A stretch of 6,424 nucleotides of DNA, taken from an uncultured Thiotrichaceae bacterium (GTDB lineage: Bacteria; Pseudomonadota; Gammaproteobacteria; Thiotrichales; Thiotrichaceae). Both the position numbers and the translations under genes were made by a program. Below, piece after piece: positions 1 to 5,515 of the stretch (positions are counted from its first letter, which is position 1; the number at the start of each line of letters is the position of its first letter). The notes below the pieces were generated by a model. That model saw nothing but the letters and a program-made list of their open reading frames with translations, made no database searches and was not told the origin of the DNA. Where the stretch lies: assembly GCA_937931765.1 (NCBI GenBank), contig CALHAO010000411.1, forward strand, positions 1 to 6,424, given 5' to 3'.

Positions 1-824
1 ATGAAACCCTGTTATTTCAACTGGCCGCAGGGAAACGTAAACAAGGCAAGCTAGACGAAGCTTTACAATTGTATGCTGAACTAGAAGAGTGCTTTCCTGA
101 TAACTCGGACTACTCCTACACAATAGCAGCGCTAACAGGGGGACTAATCGGCTACATGCCGGATAAAGTCACCCGACCCTGCGCCAGTCCGGTCATGGAG
201 CTACCTGACTTCCTGCCGGAAGCCACTCTTCAGGAAATGATTGATTACATGCAGCAACACCAAACAGATTTCCGACCAGCAGAGGTGGGGGGTGGAAAAA
301 ACCACGATAAAAGCCGCTATAACCCTGACGCCCGAAACAACACAGACCTGAGCTTGAAAGGTAACCCGCTGAAAAAAACAGTGAGAGCATTAATTACAGA
401 GCGCCTGCCTGATGTGACCCACCGATTGGGACTAACACCTTTTGAAGCTTCACGCATTGAAGTAAAGCTGCGGGCTTATCATGATGGCGAATACTTCCGC
501 GTACATCAGGATGGCGGACAAGGCCGCCTGATCAGCTACACTTACTTTTTTCACCCCGAACCCAAACATTTCAAGGGTGGTGAGCTGGTAGTTTTTGATA
601 CAGATACCTTAAACTCCAGCTACAATTATTCATTTACCCGTATCATGCCTAAACGCAACAGCTTGTTCTTCTTCCCTAGCCATTATTACCATGCAGTACT
701 ACCCGTAGACACACAGGATGATGACTTCATGTCAGCACGGTTTGTGATTAACGGCCATATCTGGGAGAAGAAACCAGAAAACGATGAAACCATTGAAGAA
801 AAGCCCTATGAAACGCAGCCCTGA
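1..824 (+). CDS. TPR / 2OG-Fe(II) dioxygenase (prolyl-4-hydroxylase-like), 5' partial
   Basis: The reading frame is open from base 3 to the TGA at 822-824, so the gene starts left of the window. The TTG at 69 could open a shorter frame but would cut through a repeat, so I do not take it as the start. The first visible residues fit a tetratricopeptide repeat: codons 12-110 encode helices with the expected Ala, Tyr and Pro spacing (LDEALQLYAEL, then FPDN). The C-terminal part is a double-stranded beta-helix dioxygenase of the P4Hc type. It has Y-x-x-G-E-Y-F-x-x-H-x-D with the iron ligands His (504-506) and Asp (510-512), the distal His in HYYHAVLPV (His codon at 690-692), and an Arg in SARFVING positioned to bind 2-oxoglutarate. 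The family hydroxylates peptidyl or small-molecule substrates using O2 and 2-oxoglutarate. The substrate here is unknown. The stop codon lies inside the start of the sulfotransferase fragment, so the two genes were probably translationally coupled. The domain call is firm; the role is not. Confidence 0.88.
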   Translation, partial: ETLLFQLAAGKRKQGKLDEALQLYAELEECFPDNSDYSYTIAALTGGLIGYMPDKVTRPCASPVMELPDFLPEATLQEMIDYMQQHQTDFRPAEVGGGKNHDKSRYNPDARNNTDLSLKGNPLKKTVRALITERLPDVTHRLGLTPFEASRIEVKLRAYHDGEYFRVHQDGGQGRLISYTYFFHPEPKHFKGGELVVFDTDTLNSSYNYSFTRIMPKRNSLFFFPSHYYHAVLPVDTQDDDFMSARFVINGHIWEKKPENDETIEEKPYETQP

Positions 825-984
825 GCCACTACCCCCAAAAGGGATTTTCTGGCTTGCCTCTTATCCTAAATCCGGCAACACCTGGTTTCGTACTTTCTTG
901 AATAACCTGCTAAAAGATGGTGACAAGCCGGTTTCAATAAATGAATTATCAACGGGGCAGATTTGCCGGTGGGGGTGCAGTTGA
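784..984 (+). pseudogene. sulfotransferase gene, N-terminal fragment only
   Basis: The encoded peptide has the 5'-phosphosulfate-binding loop of PAPS-dependent sulfotransferases, SYPKSGNTWFR (residues 26-36 counted from the ATG at 784). It is preceded by the usual beta strand IFWLA and followed by helix TFLNNLL and the family-like segment SINELSTGQI. Sulfotransferases of this type run to roughly 250-300 residues. Here homology ends near residue 60 (about base 963), and the frame then reads six unrelated residues to a TGA at 982-984. The PAPS 3'-phosphate site and the acceptor domain are missing, so the product cannot be a working enzyme. The start is either ATG 784 (41-base overlap with the dioxygenase gene) or, more likely, ATG 808 (17-base overlap). 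The latter gives the short N terminus usual in the family, but neither start has a strong ribosome binding site. Intact, it would transfer sulfate from PAPS, perhaps to the product of the dioxygenase; that partnership is inference. Confidence 0.8.
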
Positions 985-1085
985 TTGGGCCGCCACGGGG
1001 GGATGCACTGGTGCTTCAGGTAGGGTTGGCGATTGAGCGGGTGTTGGGTTTGGGGATTGGGGTGATTGATCCTGTGGTGCGGTAG
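960..1085 (+). pseudogene. amidase-signature enzyme, C-terminal fragment only
   Basis: In the frame that ends at the TAG at 1083-1085, codons from 960 encode a typical amidase-family C terminus: LPVGVQLIGPPRGDA, then a helix LQVGLAIERV. The L/I-PVGVQL-I/V-G motif is very characteristic of amidase-signature proteins. Everything upstream (catalytic Lys, both Ser, most of about 450 residues) is missing: the frame has a TGA at 942-944, and the preceding DNA belongs to the sulfotransferase fragment. No start codon or ribosome binding site serves it, so it is a remnant. It is not a copy of the complete amidase at 2128-3513, whose corresponding end reads IPVGVQLIGAMHDDAVCLD and then diverges. Base use is odd: 28 of 41 codons end in G, none in C, and six of seven glycines are GGG. 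This differs from the flanking genes and suggests a different source. Confidence 0.75.
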
Positions 1086-1102
1086 AGGTTCAAGGTTAGA
1101 CT

Positions 1103-1130
1103 TTGGTCAAGTGCTCTAATATTCCATAAT
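1103..1130 (+). promoter_or_regulatory. possible sigma-70 promoter of the hydrolase gene
   Basis: TTGGTC (1103-1108) and CATAAT (1125-1130) are separated by 16 bases. The -10 matches the consensus at five of six positions and the -35 at only three. Transcription would begin near 1137 and give a leader of about 120 bases containing the inverted repeats described below. An alternative is TTTACC (1211-1216) with TATAAA (1235-1240), 18 bases apart. That one would start transcription at about 1247, almost on top of the ribosome binding site, so I consider it less likely. Both are weak matches found by eye. Confidence 0.25.
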
Positions 1131-1163
1131 TTCAGCACAATACTGTAAACTTCTGCACTTTAA

Positions 1164-1209
1164 AGCCTTTATATGACCGTTCAGGTCATGCCGTTACGGA
1201 AAAAAGGCT
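1164..1209 (+). promoter_or_regulatory. nested inverted repeats: operator or structured leader
   Basis: A perfect 6-base inverted repeat, ATGACC-GTTCA-GGTCAT (1173-1189), is immediately followed by a second small palindrome CCGTTACGG (1191-1199). Both are enclosed by a 7-base pair of arms, AGCCTTT (1164-1170) and AAAGGCT (1203-1209). As DNA, the 6-base repeat with a 5-base centre is a plausible binding site for a dimeric regulator. As RNA, the outer arms plus the inner hairpin would fold into a stem enclosing a hairpin. No known riboswitch or named operator was recognised. The repeats are visible directly; the function is inferred. Confidence 0.45.
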
Positions 1210-1212
1210 GTT

Positions 1213-1253
1213 TACCTACTAAGGTATAAGTAATTATAAAAAGTAGTAGGAAG
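1213..1253 (+). promoter_or_regulatory. ribosome binding site with two competing hairpins
   Basis: The ribosome binding site AGGAAG (1248-1253) sits 5 bases before the ATG at 1259 and supports that start. Upstream, CCTACT (1215-1220) can pair with AGTAGG (1245-1250), which would bury the AGG of the site. The same CCT can instead pair in a local hairpin, TACCT (1213-1217) with AGGTA (1222-1226) around a 4-base loop, which would leave the site free. The two pairings exclude each other, as in a translational switch. The stems are only 5-6 base pairs, so chance is a real alternative. Confidence 0.35.
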
Positions 1254-1258
1254 ACCTC

Positions 1259-2119
1259 ATGCAACCAGTTGACGCAACAGCCAGCACCTCTCGTGAGGCA
1301 ATTGCCCGTCGTGCTTTTATTTCCCGTTTAGGTGGTTTGGCCATCGCTGGTTTAACTGGCGGCGTAATCGCTAATACCTTCATGTCAAAGCACACCTTTG
1401 TTGAACAGGTAACGCTTAATGATGGTGATATTGAGGCGGGGTACCTAACCTTCAATTCGCCACAAGGTAGTGGTGAGGGACGTGGGTATTTAGTACGGCC
1501 ATTGCAGGTTGCAGGCAAATTACCAGCAGTATTGTTAGTGCATGGCAGTAGTGGCCTGAATCCTCATGCTGAAGCCGTTGCGCGTCGGTTAGCCCGGCAG
1601 GGTTATCTGGTTTTTGCGCCGGATGCTTTACACACAGTGGGTGGTTATGCAGGGGATGATGATGCGGGTTGGTTGCTGCTGAAGTCTATGAACCGCAACA
1701 AGGTTGAACAAGATTTTGTGATGGCGGCTAATATGTTGAAGCAGCACGTTTTAGCTAGTGGCAAACTGGGTGTAATCGGTTTTTGTTTTGGCGGTTATAT
1801 CAGTAATATGTTGGCGTCGATGCCTGAATTAGTTGATGCCTCAGTGCCGTTTTATGGTATGCCCGCCAATGATGAGCAGGCGAACAAAATTAAAGGCCCG
1901 TTGTTATTGCAGTTTGCTGAGCTGGATGAGTGGGTGAATGGTAGCTGGGCAGCGTATGAGGCGGTATTGCTGACCAATCAGGCGGATTACCAGGCTTTTG
2001 TTTATTCTGGCGTTAACTATGATTTTCATGATGATGCTTGTGAGCAGTATGACGAAGCGGCAGCGGAATTGGCTTGGCAGCGTACGCTGGCGTTTTTTGA
2101 TAAGCATTTGCGAGAGTAG
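1259..2119 (+). CDS. Tat-exported dienelactone hydrolase family protein (YghX-like), altered triad
   Basis: This 286-residue alpha/beta hydrolase starts at the ATG 5 bases after AGGAAG. The N terminus is a twin-arginine signal: ARRAFIS (Arg17-Arg18) followed by a hydrophobic stretch to about residue 38, so export of the folded protein across the inner membrane is predicted. The fold follows with the oxyanion-side LLVHGSSGLN (92-101), the nucleophile elbow GFCFGG with Cys176, and Asp223 in AELDEWVN. A typical C terminus, YDEAAAELAWQRTLAFFDKHL, closes it. Dienelactone hydrolases use a Cys-Asp-His triad. The family usually has G-x-N-H-G-F-H near the end, but this protein reads GVNYDFH, with Tyr254 (TAT at 2018-2020) where the catalytic His is expected. 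Activity may therefore be lost or changed, or His257 may substitute. Members of this exported group have poorly known substrates. The gene stands alone on its strand and converges with the amidase gene 8 bases away. Confidence 0.9.
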   Translation: MQPVDATASTSREAIARRAFISRLGGLAIAGLTGGVIANTFMSKHTFVEQVTLNDGDIEAGYLTFNSPQGSGEGRGYLVRPLQVAGKLPAVLLVHGSSGLNPHAEAVARRLARQGYLVFAPDALHTVGGYAGDDDAGWLLLKSMNRNKVEQDFVMAANMLKQHVLASGKLGVIGFCFGGYISNMLASMPELVDASVPFYGMPANDEQANKIKGPLLLQFAELDEWVNGSWAAYEAVLLTNQADYQAFVYSGVNYDFHDDACEQYDEAAAELAWQRTLAFFDKHLRE

Positions 2120-2127
2120 GGGAGCTT

Positions 2128-3513
2128 TCACAAGCCCACAAACTTAATCTCCCGCTCCAGCACTTCAGCCACATCCAGACAAACCGCATCATCGTGCATA
2201 GCGCCAATCAGCTGCACACCTACCGGTATGCCGTCATAAACGCCCACCGGCACCGCAGCCGCAGGCAAGCCCAATAAATTCACCAGGTACAAAAACCGTT
2301 GCGCCCGCATCATGTCCGGAATCGTTTCCGGTGACTTAAAATCCTGATCATTCAAAAATGGTTTTTGTCCGGACACCGGTAATAAAAACACATCGATGTC
2401 ATCAAACATCTGGCTCCAGAGCCGCTGTATTTCTATTCTATGCTGCATGGCCTGCATCAGACCTTTCATGTCCAACTCATCATAAAAAGCACTGTAGGCT
2501 TCAACCACTTTATTGACTGCTGGGCTACCCATTTGTTGCATACTATCAGCGGCCATAACCCGTGTTTCAGCGAACAGGATATTACCCCAGGTAGTTACCG
2601 CATCCAGCGCCCGTGGTGGTGGCATTTCAATTAACTCATGCCCCGCATCTTTCAACGCAGTTACCGCTTTCGCCGTCGCTGCCATCACATCAGCATCAAC
2701 ACCATCACCAAAAGCATCCATAAACCAGCCGATTTTCCACGGTGCTTTTCTGGCTTTACCACTGTTCGGCGCATTGACCCACAATGGATCAGCAGTTGAG
2801 CGTTTTGCCATAGTATTTAAGCCCAGGCGGACATCAGCAATATTACGTGCGATTGGCCCTTGTACCGACATGGCTTGCGTGAATGGCGGACGTTCCGGAT
2901 GGGATGGATTACAGGTTGCTACACGACCTAAAGACGGGCGAATGGTAGCGACACCACAGCAATAAGCCGGATACCTTAACGAACCACCCAGGTCATTACC
3001 ATGTGCAATGCAACCCATGCCTACAGCCACCGCAGCTGCCGCTGCACCACTGGAACCACCGGGCGTAATATCAGGATGCCACGGGTTATTCGTCACTCCA
3101 TGAATCGGATTGGAGGTGAACCAGCGCATAGAAAATTCCGGTGTGCTGGTGCGGCCGATAATAATAGCGCCGTCACTTTTCAGATTAGTCACTACAGGAG
3201 AATCTTCTGTGGCGAGATGATCCTGCAAAGCTGGTAACCCGTTGGAGGTCGCGGAACCAGCCTGATCAATATTGATTTTAGTCGTTACTGGAACACCATA
3301 AAGTGGTGGCAAGCCTTCTGGTTTCCAGTTTTTATCATGTTCAGCCGCGATAGCCATCGCCTGTTCCAGATCAGATTCCACAATGGCATTGAGTACCGGA
3401 TTAGCCAGTTCAACATACTTCAGGTGAGCATCAGTTACTTCAGTGCAACTGACTTCACGTTTACGTATTTTCGTGGCAGTTTCGACAGCTGACCAGCCAG
3501 TGATTTCATTCAT
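2128..3513 (-). CDS. amidase-signature family hydrolase (GatA-like fold)
   Basis: This 461-residue protein has the full amidase-signature core. Lys79 lies in PVTTKINID, the cis-Ser154 in the GGSSGAAAAAVAVG loop, and the nucleophile Ser178 in GNDLGGSLRYPA. The Ser-to-Ser (24) and Lys-to-Ser (99) spacings match those known for the family. The C terminus carries IPVGVQLIG. Such enzymes hydrolyse carboxamides, or in some cases esters and carbamates; the substrate cannot be read from sequence. No signal peptide is visible, so it should be cytoplasmic. The frame stays open upstream to 3618, but the ATG at 3513-3511 has a good ribosome binding site 7 bases before it, and the longer form would overlap the GH42 gene with non-family sequence. 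It is the last gene of the minus-strand operon, 25 bases after the beta-galactosidase. It is not a GatA subunit by context: no gatB or gatC is nearby. Confidence 0.9.
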   Translation of the reverse strand: MNEITGWSAVETATKIRKREVSCTEVTDAHLKYVELANPVLNAIVESDLEQAMAIAAEHDKNWKPEGLPPLYGVPVTTKINIDQAGSATSNGLPALQDHLATEDSPVVTNLKSDGAIIIGRTSTPEFSMRWFTSNPIHGVTNNPWHPDITPGGSSGAAAAAVAVGMGCIAHGNDLGGSLRYPAYCCGVATIRPSLGRVATCNPSHPERPPFTQAMSVQGPIARNIADVRLGLNTMAKRSTADPLWVNAPNSGKARKAPWKIGWFMDAFGDGVDADVMAATAKAVTALKDAGHELIEMPPPRALDAVTTWGNILFAETRVMAADSMQQMGSPAVNKVVEAYSAFYDELDMKGLMQAMQHRIEIQRLWSQMFDDIDVFLLPVSGQKPFLNDQDFKSPETIPDMMRAQRFLYLVNLLGLPAAAVPVGVYDGIPVGVQLIGAMHDDAVCLDVAEVLEREIKFVGL

Positions 3514-3520
3514 GTGTGTT

Positions 3521-3524
3521 CTCC
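3521..3524 (-). promoter_or_regulatory. ribosome binding site of the amidase gene
   Basis: On the minus strand GGAG occupies 3524-3521, 7 bases before the ATG at 3513. It lies in the 25-base gap after the beta-galactosidase stop codon. It decides the amidase start in favour of the 461-residue form over an in-frame ATG 35 codons upstream. Confidence 0.7.
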
Positions 3525-3538
3525 GGTAATGCGTGTGA

Positions 3539-5482
3539 TCATAGACTAAAAGCCACCCCAGCAGGCGGGAGTTCAGCAACATCCAGTTCAACAAAGTCCT
3601 TAAACGGGCGCAGATCAATGGTATCCAGCGAGTAATTCATCGCCACCACCTTGTCACCCCATTGCCTTAGCCGTAAGCCTTTGGGCAAATCAACCGTACT
3701 AATACCGCCCTGTTCACACAACAACTTCATGGTTCGACGGTAAGCAGTTTCATCCAGTTGCGCACCCAGATAATGCACATTGCCCTGCTGCAATAAGACG
3801 GGCTCACCATCTTCAGTGGCCAGCAGGGTTTTAACACCCGCACCCGGTTCCATGTATTCCCGCCAATGGCAAACTGACCCGCCATTCTCCAACGGGATAG
3901 CCACATCAGGGCGCAGGCTTTCAACATGCGTCACCTTCAGTTCAATCAACTCAGGGCAATCCGGCGGCATCTGTTGTGGAATACTGAAATCTGCTGATTT
4001 GGAGCCGGTACGCGTCCCGAGTAAGACAGCACCGGCACAAGTTTTCAGGTGTGCTTTCAGTTCATGTTTCCAGTGCATCAGGCCCGGTACCAGTACTAAC
4101 TGATAAGCAGAAAAGTCTTCCGTGTCTGGCGGGCATATATCAATCGATAAACCCAGTTTGCGTAAAGCGCGGTACTGTTCAAACACCAAGGCGAAATAAT
4201 CGAAGTGTTTACCCTGCGGTTGTGTATCCCACGTCCAGGCAGACTCATAGTCAAACACAATCGCCACCGGGGCGGTTTGGTGGGTCTTCGTATCTTCAGG
4301 GAAAGCCGCTAAATCAGCAGCCAATTGTTTAACTTCAGTCAGCGCCGGAGCCGGTTCGCTATCCGGGCGCAATAAACCAGCATGCATCTGTTCCTGGGCA
4401 AACGGTGCTTGCCGCCAGCGAAAATAAGACACCACCTCAGCGCCATGCGCAATCGCTTCCCAGCCCCATAATCGCACCATGCCTTTCAGCGGGGCGGGGT
4501 TATAAGGTGCCCAGTTAACCGGGCCGGGCTGTTGCTCCATCACCCACCAGCGGCCACGCCCGACGGCACGATACAAGTCATGATGAAATGCCTGAAAGTC
4601 CGGATCGCCCTGACGCATGAAAGCCTGTTTCCACTCAGCATCTGCTTCTAGCCGGTCTTCGAGAAAGCCTAGCGGGTAACTGTCCCAGCTGGCGGCATCT
4701 AAATCTTGTCCGACGGCGAAGTGATCAAAGTCCGTAATCCGCCCCATGTAGTTATGCAGAATAGGTGTTGATGCATCATAACGGCGGATAGCATTTACCT
4801 GTGCTGTATTATAAACCTGCACCTGTGCGGATGAGTAACGCCGGAAATCATGCCAGTGGCTTGGGTTCGCTTCAGTCACCGTCAGATTAGGCAGCTCAAT
4901 ATCAGCAAAATCCGCATAGTCCATCGACCAGAAGATATTGCCCCAGGCCTGATTCAGCGCATCAATATCTTCATAACGCTCAGCCAGCCAGCTTCTGAAA
5001 CCTGCTAATGCTGCTGCTGAATAGGACAGGGTAGTGTCATGGCAACTGTACTCATTATCAGTCTGCCAGAAAGCGATGTGCGGGTTATCGCCATAACGTT
5101 TGGCGAGAATTTCACAAATCCGCACAGACTCTTCACGGTAAGCTTGATGCGAAAAATCATAATGCCTGCGTGAGCCGAATTTGCGGGGCTGATCGTTGGC
5201 ATCCACCGCCAGCATATCGGGGTATTTTTTTAACATCCAGCGCGGTGGTGTGGCAGTGGGTGTGCCCAGTACAATTTTCAGACCTGCCTGACCTAATACT
5301 GCAATGGCCTTATCTAGCCATGCCCAGTTGAAGGTGTCCGGCGTTGGTTCGATACGGCTCCATGCAAACTCACCGATACGCACCCAGCTGATACCGCTGG
5401 CAACCATTAATGCTGCATCAGTTGCCCATTGCGCTTCAGGCCAGTGTTCGGGGTAATAACAAACGCCAATTTCAGGTTTCAT
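3539..5482 (-). CDS. GH42 beta-galactosidase
   Basis: This 647-residue enzyme matches glycoside hydrolase family 42 along its full length. It begins with the family start IGVCYYPEHWPE and a TIM barrel to about residue 390. The acid/base Glu144 is in WQTDNEY, and the nucleophile Glu316 is in WWVMEQQPGPVNW. The conserved stretches DLDAASWDSYPLGF and EVVSYFRWRQAPFAQEQMHAG are also present. The middle domain (about 395-590) is the trimerisation domain with a flavodoxin-like look, and a short beta domain ends the protein. It hydrolyses terminal beta-linked galactose in the cytoplasm; no signal peptide is seen. The Zn-binding cysteines known from the Thermus A4 enzyme are replaced here by Asp109, Ser153, Ser155 and Ala158, so the metal cluster is absent. 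The ribosome binding site is poor: AAGG lies 13 bases before the ATG. The gene follows the alpha-galactosidase by 33 bases, which implies co-transcription and perhaps reinitiation. Confidence 0.95.
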   Translation of the reverse strand: MKPEIGVCYYPEHWPEAQWATDAALMVASGISWVRIGEFAWSRIEPTPDTFNWAWLDKAIAVLGQAGLKIVLGTPTATPPRWMLKKYPDMLAVDANDQPRKFGSRRHYDFSHQAYREESVRICEILAKRYGDNPHIAFWQTDNEYSCHDTTLSYSAAALAGFRSWLAERYEDIDALNQAWGNIFWSMDYADFADIELPNLTVTEANPSHWHDFRRYSSAQVQVYNTAQVNAIRRYDASTPILHNYMGRITDFDHFAVGQDLDAASWDSYPLGFLEDRLEADAEWKQAFMRQGDPDFQAFHHDLYRAVGRGRWWVMEQQPGPVNWAPYNPAPLKGMVRLWGWEAIAHGAEVVSYFRWRQAPFAQEQMHAGLLRPDSEPAPALTEVKQLAADLAAFPEDTKTHQTAPVAIVFDYESAWTWDTQPQGKHFDYFALVFEQYRALRKLGLSIDICPPDTEDFSAYQLVLVPGLMHWKHELKAHLKTCAGAVLLGTRTGSKSADFSIPQQMPPDCPELIELKVTHVESLRPDVAIPLENGGSVCHWREYMEPGAGVKTLLATEDGEPVLLQQGNVHYLGAQLDETAYRRTMKLLCEQGGISTVDLPKGLRLRQWGDKVVAMNYSLDTIDLRPFKDFVELDVAELPPAGVAFSL

Positions 5483-5515
5483 CGAGCTATGTTTACCTTA
5501 ATGTTGTGGGTGTTG

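Noticed and set aside
1..54. ATG at base 1 as the start of a gene
   Set aside because: Its frame closes at TAG 52-54 after 17 codons, while the frame starting at base 3 is open and reads TPR sequence continuous with the dioxygenase.
69..71. TTG as the true start of the dioxygenase gene
   Set aside because: It cuts a TPR helix in the middle, and family-like sequence continues upstream to the window edge.
784..1085. A sulfotransferase-amidase fusion protein
   Set aside because: The two parts are in different frames and each is only a small terminal piece of its family; no fold would be complete.
1164..1209. Rho-independent terminator for the amidase remnant
   Set aside because: The arms are AT-rich, the inner loop is large, and no T run follows on the plus strand.
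2440..3237. Plus-strand open frames opposite the amidase gene
   Set aside because: They are antisense shadows with no recognisable protein features and no ribosome binding site; the minus frame encodes a full conserved family.
3514..3618. N-terminal extension of the amidase by 35 residues
   Set aside because: It overlaps the end of the GH42 gene, adds non-family sequence, and the ATG at 3513 has its own ribosome binding site.
3780..4332. Plus-strand open frames opposite the GH42 gene
   Set aside because: They are antisense shadows of a fully conserved gene, with biased composition and no domain resemblance.
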